In this document: piece by piece, positions 20,897 through 30,665 of the stretch | How the letters are laid out: every line of letters begins with the position of its first letter | How positions within the stretch are numbered: the stretch's first letter is position 1 | Assembly (NCBI GenBank): GCA_010356995.1 | Contig: ML996692.1 | Location: forward strand, 507,933 to 571,932 | Length of the DNA stretch: 64,000 bases | Source of the DNA: Trichodelitschia bisporula | Taxonomy: Eukaryota; Ascomycota; Dothideomycetes; Phaeotrichales; Phaeotrichaceae | Direction of reading: 5' to 3' | Translations under genes and position numbers: made by a program | Notes under the pieces: model-generated | Told to the model about the DNA's origin: nothing | The model's database searches: none | What the model saw: only the letters and a program-made list of their open reading frames with translations

Positions 20897-22015
20897 TCAT
20901 ACTTGGTCCTTATCCAGATCAGCGATTTGCAGCACCGCCTTGCCGAAGTTCTTCCCCTGGAGCATGCCGACGAAGCCTTCAGCGGCGTTGTCGATGCCTT
21001 CCGTAACGCTCAACTTGGCCTTGAACGACCCATCCGCAATCCACTTCTGCACCTTCTCCTGGTGCTCCGCGGTATACTTGGGCCCCATGTCTGCGTCGCC
21101 CACGATAAAGCCCTGGATCTTGAGGCGCTTGCCGATGACTTGGGCAATGTTCCGAATCGGATATTGTTCACTGGGAGGCAGATTGTACTGCGAGATCATA
21201 CCCGAGACGACTTTCTACCAGTCAGAACTCCACTGATCCTGCTGCAGGAGCAACTTACCGATGCGTCCATGGGGGTTGAGAGCGTCAATGGCAGCTTCGA
21301 GGGTCTCGCCACCCACGTTCTCGTAGTAGATGTCGATGCCATTCGGCGCCAACCGCTTTAACGCATCCGCCGGCTTCTCTTTCTTGTAGTTGAAGGCGGC
21401 ATCAAAACCCAGGTCGTTCAGGATATACTCCACCTTCTTGTCATCGCCAACGCTCCCAATCACCGTGAGGCCTTCCCGCTTCGCAATTGCTCCGACGACC
21501 TGGCCAACGGCACCACTGGCAGCGCTGATGAAGATGGTTTCCCCCTTCTTGGGTTTGCCGATTTCATACAGAGATGAGAAAGCAGTAAGGCCGGGCATAC
21601 CGAGCGGCCCGATGAAAAGCTTCGGGTCCAGGTTATGGGGGTTCTCGAGCTTCTGCGAGCGGCTCGTGGGACCCTCCTCGAGGACCGAGTACTCTTCGGT
21701 ACCGACGCTGTCGCCGATAATGATGACGTCACCAGGCTGGAACTTTTCGGTGCCGGAATGGATGACCTTGGAGATAGTCCGATTGGTGAAGGGCTTCCCA
21801 AGCTCGAACGGTGGTGCGTACGACTTCGTGTCCGCTGCGCGCATGCGGCCGCGCTGGTACGGGTCGAAGGAGACATAGAAGTTCTTGACGATGAGGCCGC
21901 CTTTCGGTGCCGGTTGGTCGAGGTCGAACTCGCGCTTCTCGACGGCAATGTGCTCTCCCGGGACTGGGAAGCCGGTCGGGATCTTCTTGAAAATAAGGCC
22001 TTTGTTCTGAACCAT
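20897..22015 (-). CDS. Medium-chain NADP-dependent oxidoreductase (PTGR/alkenal reductase type), about 356 aa
   Basis: Two exons join into a zinc-lacking medium-chain dehydrogenase/reductase. Features in order: the N-terminal catalytic fold with NFYVSFDPYQRGRMR, typical of the leukotriene B4 dehydrogenase / NADP-dependent alkenal reductase branch; LGMPGLTAFSSLYEIGKPKKGETIFISAASGAVGQ, the cofactor-binding glycine motif; and IDIYYENVGGETLEAAIDALNPHGRI, the usual YFDNVGG-type strand. The second exon begins VVSGMISQYN, as in relatives (GRI-x-x-x-GMISQYN). To keep frame the acceptor must be GAAAG rather than the earlier GGTAG. These enzymes reduce the double bond of alpha,beta-unsaturated carbonyls with NADPH, often in detoxification. 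The gene is not a known melanin-pathway enzyme despite lying 2 kb from SCD1. It is divergent from the Maf gene. Confidence 0.9.
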
Positions 22016-22873
22016 TTTGACGGGTGTAAAGTGGAGTTTGGGTGGTTTGCCGGATTCGGTGTCATGCGAAGGCTATTTATGCAAGGCTGCCAAAGGGTCG
22101 AGCGGAGTTGGATTTGTCACCCCCGGATTGCATCATCTATCTTGCCCATCCTTAGAACCGATTGCAATGCGCTGGTTGGACATGGGCAAGGCAGTGCGGG
22201 AAGCTTCTACAGTAAGTCAGCTTGCCGAGGCACAATGCTTCGATCAAGAGCTGTGGCCAGGATGCTCCAGGGACGAGCACCACTTCGATGTGAGCTCCAA
22301 ACAAGATCGTAGTTGAACATAGATGATAAAAGGCCTGATTACCAACGCAGTGCCTGGGCAACATTTAACAATAAGCCAGCCGGACATTGCGCAACGTAGA
22401 ACATCAATTGGATTGCACCATTCCATTTGCACGTATGATCGATTGATGTCCAGATGCTCCCAATGTGCGAGGAAATCTTCCTGGGCACCTGGTTCCGCTA
22501 TTGTGCGGGGTCAACTCCACTTCCATTATTAGTAATCCACACTGTACCGTAAGAAGTTTACAGGCCGGCTCGGAGCTCTTCACGCCCAATTGTTGCATTC
22601 ATCAGCATTTGGGACGACAATGAATGAGCACAACTCGGAGATGTTGAATCTAGGAGGTACCCCTTGTACGTCACTTCCACATGAAAGGGGACTTGCTCCT
22701 GCAGCTCCACAATGTACCCCGCCACCCGCCACATCCACTTTGCCAACGAGGCTCTGCTTATGCCATCAGCCCGTCTTGGCGATTCCGTCAGTTCAGCTCT
22801 CGGCCGACTTCACTTGTTGCATCCCTAGGGACGATAACCTCCATCTTCTCATAATTTCGTGAATCCGCTTACA
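22016..22873. promoter_or_regulatory. Divergent promoter region, reductase and Maf genes
   Basis: The two start codons face away from each other with 858 bp between them. No coding frame is supported. I see no distinctive regulatory motif that I would name. Confidence 0.45.
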
Positions 22874-23779
22874 ATGGCTCCCCAGGAGATACCTTCGGAG
22901 CCTCCTCCATCTTATGAATCTTCTGCTAAGCCATCGGCTGTTTCTGGGGCCGCTGGTGGACCTGCGAAGCCGGCGGGACCCCGCCCTCCCCTTCCCCTAA
23001 ACCTGCCTGCCTTGGTCAAGCTGAGGGGCAAACGAGTAATCCTGGCTTCTGCGTCACCTAGGAGACGCCAACTGCTGGCACAAGTGAGTCGGAAATCTGA
23101 TGTTGAGAGGGTCCAATGGTCTGACCCACGCAGATCGGCTTGAACAAAATCGAGGTTATCCCATCCAGCTTCGCTGAGGACTTCTCCAAATCCCTTTCAC
23201 CTTTCGAATATGTTGTGCAGACAGCGACGCAGAAGGCAATTTCTGTATACGAACAGGAGATTGACAATGAAGAGAAGGGTGACCCAGCGCTACTTATCGC
23301 CGCCGATACCGTAGTTGTGTCACACTACGGCGAAATCCTGGAGAAGCCACGCTCTGAAGTGGACCACCTGAGGATGTTAAAGATGCTGCGAGACACTGGT
23401 CCCCACAAAGTGTACACAGCTGTCGCCGTCATGGTACCGCTAGAAGGCGGTCAAAGCCCGGGTTACGCGCTGGAGACGCACGTTGAGGAGACATCTGTCA
23501 CCTTTGATTCGAATGGTGTGTCCTGTGTCCAGCAATTGATATATACTTATCCTACTAGTGACGGATGATCTCATCCTTGCGTACGTTCGGACCCGAGAAG
23601 GGGCGGACAAAGCAGGGGGCTATGGAATCCAAGGTCTCGGAGCCATTCTTATCGAGGGCATCAACGGCAGTTATGACTGCGTGGTTGGCCTTCCTCTCCG
23701 TGCCACCCTTCAACTCATCGAAAAGATCCTGACTCCGGATGAAGAAGGAGATATAGATGCGTTTGCCTTTGACGGCTGA
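22874..23779 (+). CDS. Maf-family nucleoside triphosphate pyrophosphatase, 270 aa
   Basis: Three exons (22874-23083, 23134-23515, 23559-23779) sum to 813 nt. Maf proteins (ASMTL N-domain in animals) hydrolyse non-canonical or certain canonical nucleoside triphosphates to monophosphates, a house-cleaning role. The signature start RVILASASPRRRQLLAQIGL is present, followed by ATQKAISVYEQE, LIAADTVVV, ILEKPRSEVDHLRMLKMLRDTGPHKVYTAVAV, and the C-terminal block LAYVRTREGADKAGGYGIQGLGAILIEGINGSYDCVVGLPL. The first 50 residues are a Pro/Ser-rich extension common in fungal members. I chose the ATG at 22874 because the frame further upstream begins only at a GTG. All catalytic regions look intact. Confidence 0.93.
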
Positions 23780-24575
23780 GCATTCCAACTGATGCGCAAT
23801 ACATTTGCGGCTTCGGTCGAACATGTGATGTATAAGCCTCGGAGCTGTACTCTACGAGTTGTGCCGCCATCATCCCCTCCACAACAAAATTTCGCCACGA
23901 AAATCGGGTTCAGGGGCGCCGGGAAAATATCACAAACTAAGGGAGGCAGATGGTGGGGTCACTTGATCCGAACGTGGAGGCGTTCCTCTCGATGCACAAA
24001 CGAGAAACATGTACTGGAGGAGGCTCGCTTTCCAAGCGAGATAGATACTGCTCAAGGTTAAAAAGCAGCGTATTCCCGTATCCCGCCTCTGTAAGGTGGC
24101 GGAAGCTTTGCAATAGGCAGGGGCTGGTCACGCGAGGTGCCTCCAAAGACATGAATATATGAGCGTGGACTCCTCCCACGGGCCTGACGCTGATATCGCT
24201 TTGCCGCTTGTTAGGTTTGCTGTGAATGGCGCTGCAGGGTAGAAGAATCGGATCGGGCCATACCTAGCGGAGATCCGAACAATACACCAAGCAAAATAAG
24301 GCTGGATTCAAAAAGCTCGGGCTGACTTCACTCGGAGATGGAAATAGTGGACAGTGAACTGCTATCATATTGCGGTGACGCTTCTGAAGCCTGCGGAAGG
24401 AACAAAGGTCATAAGCTAAACATCCAAGACTATCACTGTGAGCACGGCCGTTACGAGACAGACGGGGAGCGGGCAGAATCGGGGAATTGCAAAACTGACA
24501 AAGGGAAGCCACTGTTGTCCAGGCTCATATCTCTTCCCACGCATCATCATCCTGACCACGTTCTAGCCAGCAAAG
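23780..24575. other. Convergent 3' flanks of Maf and unknown gene
   Basis: These 796 bp lie between two stop codons facing each other. Short frames occur without domains. I see nothing else in this stretch. Confidence 0.5.
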
Positions 24576-26755
24576 TCACTTGCTAACTTCAACGAAGGGC
24601 TCGGACATGTATGTCTGCTCGCTGGGTGTGGTTTCAGGCGCCATCTCAGGCGCACTCATGTCGCCCCCGAGTTCCGAAATCCGCGCTCCCATCATGCTCA
24701 TATCCTCAAACCGGTGTCGCACTTTCTCCTCACTCGGCACAAATTTGCCGGCATTGTGCAATCCGCTGCCTTCATGCATGTGCGAAGCAGAGCCAGAGCC
24801 CAAGCCCAGACCGCCGTGCAGGAAGTCCACATCGGGAACGGAAATGCTGCTTGGCTCGAACAAATCGCCACCCGGAAGCGTCCTGTATTTGCGATAGAGA
24901 CGCTCCTCACGCATCACGGCGGTGGCGTCCACGAGGCAGAGAACGTCGTGCTGGGACTGTTAGCGTTTGTCACAAAACGAGGTCAGACAAAACATACAGA
25001 AGCCAGCCTGGGGTCTAGCGAGAAGTGGCCCGAAGGCAGGGCCTTGTATGAAAATCCAAGACGCTGCAGCTCCGCTTCCTCAACCCACTCGGGTCCTACG
25101 ATGAGGTACGCCTGTTCCCCTGGGTTCTTCTTCGGATCCCAGGCGGTATCCTGTGGCGTGTAGTCTTCCTTGAACCGGCGGACGTGAACAGGCAGTGCCC
25201 CGCAAAACCAGGTCTGACCAGACGCTGTGATGGTGTCAGCAGGCCGAAACTGAAAAACGTAAGGCTACTCACCATTGCCACGCATGTATACCGGCTTCCA
25301 TCCGTGCTGGCTGAGCGATTGGAGCAAGTTGTCCGGTCGGAAATGGAATGGCTTCCAGTGGTCTGCTACACCTTGACTAGGCGGGAAACGTCCAAGCCGG
25401 CGCCCGCGACAGATGGGAGGTAGTAGATCATTCGCCCTCCGCTCAGGCGATAGGGAGCGGTTCCGCTCAATTACGACGCGACGAGATCGGAACCTGTTGG
25501 TTTCATCTTCTTCGTCCTTCTTGAAGTCGTTCACGTCTCGCTCAAATGAAGAGTCTTCCACCTCGTCCTGTTCGAGCTGTTTCAAGGCTACATCGGGGAT
25601 TTCAACGGAGGTCCATCTGGCCAGGAGCCATTTCAGGAGCTTCTTTGCATCAATTGAGGAGAGTTTGTCATCGATGCGGAGTTTCCTCGTATGATCGAAG
25701 AGGAATTCCGGATCAAACATCCGTCTGTCATTGGTCCAGATGACATAATATTCCGGTTGATCCTAAACCGCCAAGTCAGTAACATACGGATAATTCTAGG
25801 AAAAGCTTTACCTTCTTCACAGCGTAGTCGGTGTTGAAGTACTCCAGAGTTCGTTGATCAACATAGTCTTTGTGGACCTTTATGAACGGGGTTTGGTCGA
25901 GCCTAGATCCAGGAGGCGGCGGCGGAATAGATCCGAAGTCATTGTCCCGATCAAAGAAGACCCTGTTGCGCACCGGTATGTCGATGGACTCTGTGTCGGC
26001 CTCAGATGATGCCGACGACGACGGGGGGGAGGTATCGGAGTCGGCTGCAACCTCCTTCGGCTCATCGAGCTCCTTGGGAAGCAGAAGGGAGGACAGCCAT
26101 TTATCAACATCCCCGTGTCTCTTCATTATCAAGTACGGTCGCCAAGGACCGAACCGGCCTGGTTCAAGCAGGAACTTGACCTCACGAAGTGCATTCCCAG
26201 CTGCCAATATAGAATTCGTTGCAGTACGCCGGACCATTTCATCCACGCTGTCGGGGCTGTTCCGGGTTAGACTGAGCTTTCAGAGAAGACCGGGTTCGCT
26301 CACCATGCCAAAGCCTTGCCAAATTCCAGTACGCCAGTGAAAAGGCGTACGCTTGCCGCCATGGACCGCGCATGTCTCACAACTCGAAACGACTCTTCGA
26401 TAACAGCAGGCCTTAGAGCCCTGCCTTCCCCCCCTTCGCGCTTCGCAAAGCCATCCAGCTCCGCACTCCCGCGGATCTGCTCAAGCACCTGAACGAACCG
26501 GCTGAGATCCGATGCAAAATCAGAAGTCAGGGCCGTGTACTCATTTGCCAGGATAGCAGCACTGAGCGTTTTGCCGGTGGATGCAATTGTGGCGAATGCA
26601 CTGCCAATCTCGGCATAGTCGTTAAGGATGTCGGTGTTGACGAGAATTCGGGAAGCTTTGAAGTGCCTCGTTGAAAGCTTCAAGAGTTCCGGCACAAGAT
26701 CAGCAAGCTGATGGGCAAGAAAAATGATCTGCTTAGTTTCATCCTGCGGAGCCAT
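24576..26755 (-). CDS. Unrecognised protein, about 670 aa, five exons
   Basis: An ATG at 26753-26755 opens MAPQDETKQIIFLAHQLADL. Successive exons join in frame: KALA|CPDSVDEMVRR, YAVKK|DQPEYYVIW, MRGNG|ASGQTWFCGALPVHV and RLAS|SQHDVLCLVDATAV. The first 150 residues look wholly helical. A middle part has FLLEPGRFGPWRPYLIMKRH, then an acidic Ser-rich linker with a short IPPPPPGS stretch, then a block with many Arg, Asp and Glu residues. The region LIVGPEWVEEAELQRLGFSYKAL appears folded; the last 80 residues are Met/Ser/Gly-rich. I recognise no catalytic motif, signal peptide or membrane segment. Codon use and clean splice sites argue for a real gene, probably restricted to filamentous ascomycetes. 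No function is proposed. Confidence 0.75.
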
Positions 26756-28176
26756 GATGATAGGACGTCAGACAATTTTCGGAAGAAGCACAGCAGGTCC
26801 AGCGGATGAGGGGAAGTGGTCAGTTATAAATCCCAGCACGAAGACGCATTTCCCGGCAAGCATCCTGGGAACACGAGCACTGCCTGCGAGCAACCTTCAA
26901 CTGCCTATGAAACATGGGTTGAGGCCCGGATGGGTGTCGTCCACCGGTGAGTCGCACTCCAATCACTACCGTCGACCGGAGACGTCCGCAGTAGGTGTGA
27001 TGCACGCGGCATCTGCCTGGGGAGGAGGGCTGAGGAGCATCGCGGCTGTGCAACGTGCCCCAGGATCCAGATCTTGAGACCAACTGCGTTGTGGGGGCGG
27101 ATTTGGCTGGCATGGTTGGCTCATTGCTTGGAGCGTCGCAGCTTCACCTATGTGGCATAAGGTTGTAGTCGTCAGCCAGCATTCGGTTTCAATCACTGAA
27201 TAGTAGGAAGACATTGAATTTGAGGGGCATGATGCCTTCGAGATTGATAGCTATCGTACTAGGCTGTCTGCTAGTGTCCATCGTGGTTGAGAAGGTGAGT
27301 CGGCCCGTTCAAGGCAGAAGAGCCGGGGTGACGCGATACCTCCTGGTTGACCGTTTCTTGGCAGCTCAGCCTCGCTTCTCTGGAGCTTTGAAGACTTAAG
27401 GATGCTGATACGACCTTAGGAGACGTAAAGTGTCAACTTTGTTCATGTTGCGGAGGTAACTTGATATCAACATCATTTGCAAACACTGCCTTCGGCCAGA
27501 ACTCACAGGTGTCTTACGTCTAAGTGATTGGGATCGAGGATCGTGAACCAGTTGAAGCAGAAGACGTGAGCAGAAAGAGTCAGGGTTGACACAAGAATTT
27601 GGGTCCTGGTCGGTGTGCCACGGGGATCACTCACGTCCCTTTCCATCTTGAGGTCTTTAAGAAAAGTCGAGATAAAGCTTTATGCGACAAGAGCTGCTTG
27701 TTTGAACAGTCACGAAGACGAGCAGGCGCGGAAGCTTAAGGGCTCGAAGCCTTAGAGCCAATTGCCAAAGAAGAGGATGAGCTGCCCAGCCCGGACACCG
27801 TTCACGGCCCCTGATGTCAAGGGCTTTCGTCTCCAGCAATCGTTTAATGGAGACTGCTCTGGGTGTTAGAGTCTGTGAGCTATGAGGTCCTCCAAGCTAT
27901 CAGTTCGATCTTGGAAGTTATAACTTTATATCCAGAGTATGTGTGCCGTTCCTGGACCTAATTGCTCTCCAAGCACTGATGAACTGTAACGTGCAGTCAC
28001 TGATGGGATATAAGCAGTTGGGATGTGCGAGGCAATGCTCAACTGAGCCGATCCACGGTAAGCTTCGATATGACAATTGATTCGAACGATTGGCACCCAT
28101 CGCTTCCAAGGCCAAGTCCAGTGGCTTCCAAAATGTTGGATCGCACTCTACAACGTACCGCTGAGGCAGAAACGCC
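26756..28176. other. Intergenic; promoter of unknown gene and a weak secreted-peptide candidate
   Basis: The left end is the promoter of the unrecognised 670-residue gene. At 27229 (plus) an ATG-ATG start encodes MMPSRLIAIVLGCLLVSIVV, which looks like a signal peptide, and the frame soon meets a GTGAGT donor at 27295. I could not identify a convincing downstream exon, so no gene is called. Confidence 0.35.
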
Positions 28177-28184
28177 AAAAAAAA
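28177..28184 (-). terminator. Pol III terminator of the tRNA-Ser gene
   Basis: Eight A on the plus strand form T8 on the minus strand, 12 nt beyond the 3' end of the tRNA. A T run of this length is the standard RNA polymerase III stop signal. Confidence 0.9.
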
Positions 28185-28196
28185 GAGTTGTTTAAC

Positions 28197-28287
28197 CGAC
28201 AGTGACAGGACTCGAACCTGTGCGGCCGAAGCCATATGATTTCGATTAGATTCGAGTCATACCCATTAACCACTCTGGCACACTGCC
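28197..28287 (-). tRNA. tRNA-Ser(CGA): tRNA-Ser (anticodon CGA) with a 10-nt intron
   Basis: On the minus strand the acceptor arms GGCAGTG and CACTGTC pair with one G-U, followed by discriminator G. The A box lies near 28270-28280 and the B box GGTTCGAGTCC at 28208-28218. The anticodon stem TATGA/TCATA encloses CT-CGA-A, then a 10-nt insertion TCTAATCGAA, then A. The insertion sits at the canonical position between nucleotides 37 and 38, so it is a tRNA intron at 28241-28250. A variable-arm hairpin GGC-TTCG-GCC and T stem ACAGG/CCTGT confirm class II serine tRNA. CGA reads the UCG codon. The intron is short for a nuclear tRNA. Confidence 0.93.
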
Positions 28288-28519
28288 TTTCGTGTTGACT
28301 GTTAAAATAATTGGTCCCCTAAAACTGTTCTAAAAAAAACTCTCCGTGCTTAAGGAAACCATTGATTATTGCCTTATCAACTGGGAAGACCCGCTGTTCA
28401 TGAAATGAAGATACTACGACGCGGCTCTGTCGAACTTGGCACTGGAACGAGGTGTGGGGCGCATCAACTGGAACCCCGCCTGTGCATACTAAACCATCCC
28501 GAATCTGCGTTGACATGAT

Positions 28520-29220
28520 ATGGTACTTTCAAGGGCCCTGATCTTGCAGTTATCCGGTACTCATCTATGCTTTGTCTTCAACAAATGCAATAGAAACCCC
28601 AATGAACCTATGGAATCGATAAGAAGAGTTGTCGGACAGCGTTGGGTTGATTTCTTCGGACTCTCGAATTGTGAACTAAGCTATGATGTTTTGGAGTGCT
28701 TATGTGAATCCTTAGGACCTGAAAACCAAAGAAATGTTGCTGTGCCTAGGAAGATCAAACAGTTTGATGTTGCGCCCGGACACGTCGCGACTATCATGAA
28801 CGACCCAGAACCAACTTTTTGAAGCAATGCTCCTGCGACAGAGGCCTCATGCGATAGTACAACATCTTTGGTCACTAGTTCTAGAAGCACTGTGGATTTA
28901 CGCCAAACGGCCTGCCTAGTTAAGGAAGGCTATGAGACCCAGTTTGAGATGTTTCCTGAGGGAGTGAAGTAGCAGAAGCCAGGACTCTGTGGATCCTGTA
29001 AGGAGTTTGATACTCGTCCTAGTGGCGCTGTTCTGCTAGCCAAGAATGTGATACTGCGAGGCTACTGGAAATAATGGAGCTTTGAAGGGACCAAGAGACG
29101 AAAGGGGGAAGCTGGAACTATGTGGCCTGCTTTTCGCCGACGGTACGCTTCGCTACATACCATGGAGTTGTTCGTGCTGAAAGAAACCCAAGCTGCTGCC
29201 ATTCGAGAAGCATGAGCTGT
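28520..29220 (+). pseudogene. Decayed reading frame of unknown origin beside the tRNA gene
   Basis: One frame stays protein-like across about 700 nt, first as a 100-codon ATG frame (MVLSRALILQLSG at its start) and then onward with about three interruptions. Segments such as RRVVGQRWVDFFGL, LVKEGYETQFEMFPEG and KEFDTRPSGAVLLAKNV look like former protein. Base composition is more A/T-rich than neighbouring genes. I recognise no family and find no terminal repeats. Position next to a tRNA gene would fit an inserted element, but an ordinary dead gene is equally possible. Confidence 0.3.
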
Positions 29221-29641
29221 ACCTGCTCGGCTAGATTAGCAGACAGTTATCAATCCTGCAGAGTAGCTAAGCAAACGCGTCCCAGTGTGAGGGCATGATG
29301 CTGTGATGGCTACATCGCAAAACTACTGAGACGTCTTGCTTAGCATGTTTGACGGGAGTCAGATCTCAAATGCGTGGAGATTGCACGCCAACGGAGAGAG
29401 TTCAATGTATCGCTTGAAGACGCTCAGTTGTTGACCGTGGGCTGCAGCAGACGGTTATGTTTTGTCCAAGGTCCAAAACCTGGCCCCTGGAAGAATGCCA
29501 AGCCTCACGTCTTTCCCGGCCCAATTTCGCCGAATCCCGCCGTGAAAATGTAGCCAGGTCGAAGCTCAACCCCAACATCACGAGCGCAAGAAACCCCGTC
29601 ACCACACACACTCTTCAACTCGGGCAGGCGACCGATCCACA

Positions 29642-30368
29642 ATGTCCCTCACCGTTTCTCGCGCCATGCTGCGCCGACAGCAATTGGTGCTCCGCCGCGC
29701 CCCGTTCCGCAACGCCTCCTCCGATGCCGCCAGCGCAGCAAAAGAGAGAGCCGCTCAACTGCAGTCCAAGGCATCCGAGGGCCTTTCGCGCGTCACTTCA
29801 TCAGCCGGCGAGGCTATCAGCAAGTACGGTGCTGTTGCTGGCGATGCCATTGGGGCAGTTGGTGGTAGGACTGGTAGGTTACTTGGTTTCGTAGCGTGTA
29901 AGTTTGGCCGGTGACTTTGGGTGCATCAACCATCCCATGCAATGTTTGTGCAGAGAGCTGACAACACCTGTTACCTCAGCTCTTGTCCCCAAGACGATCC
30001 ACTACTCCAAAGTCGGCCTGGAGCTGGGCAAGCTGGTGTTTGAAGGTCAGAAGATGAGCCCACCGTAAGCCATCCCGAATTCACATATGTCGCCAGCTGA
30101 CGTTTCCAGGTCCATGCAAACCTTCCAGAACTACTTCCAACCGCTTCTGAACGGTATTCGGCAACCCGGCACCCTGCTCTCCTCCGCGTCTGCGATTTCC
30201 ATCCAGCCTTCGGCCATCCTTGCGCGTGTCCGTGGCCTGAGCACCCAGGAGCTGGCGACTTACGGTGTCATTGCCGCCGAGGTTATCGGCTTCTTCACGG
30301 TTGGAGAGATCATCGGGCGCATGAAGCTTGTTGGCTACCGGTCAAGTGCCCCGGCGCATGGCCACTGA
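29642..30368 (+). CDS. atp20: Mitochondrial ATP synthase subunit g (Atp20), 199 aa
   Basis: Three exons (29642-29897, 29980-30064, 30110-30368) sum to 600 nt. The first 30 residues (MSLTVSRAMLRRQQLVLRRA) form a basic, amphipathic mitochondrial presequence. A helical, Ala-rich part follows, then the conserved core SLVPKTIHYSKVGLELGKLVFEGQKMSPPS and a C-terminal single membrane helix, ATYGVIAAEVIGFFTVGEIIGR, with a GxxxG-like motif, then GRMKLVGY. Subunit g sits in the membrane part of the F1Fo-ATP synthase and, with subunit e, drives dimerisation and cristae shape. The second intron is only 45 nt. The ATG is the first in frame and supplies the presequence. Confidence 0.95.
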
Positions 30369-30665
30369 TTAACGAGGGAAATGTAATTCGGATACACAGG
30401 CTTTTATGGGAACTTCAACTTGCACATAGAGTACCCGATAGGAGCGAATTGAGGTGTCTAAGCGTTGAAAGGGGCTTGTGAGGGACACAATGGAATCACG
30501 CATCACTGTCGAAAGCGCTCGGCTACTATTCGCCTGTATAAGTCTTATGGTCCTAGATTTCCTACTCTGTACAACAGCAATGGATTCCCGAGTCATTCTC
30601 TCTGTGCTTGTTTAGGAGCTGGAGAGCAGTTAGGTAGTGAATGCATCTTATGTGTAGGAGTGTAA

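Noticed and set aside
18320-22015. A melanin mini-cluster of scytalone dehydratase and the neighbouring reductase
   Set aside because: The reductase is a medium-chain enzyme, whereas known naphthol reductases of this pathway are short-chain; adjacency alone is not evidence.
22859-22873. Five-residue extension of the Maf protein
   Set aside because: The extension begins at GTG; the ATG at 22874 is the natural start.
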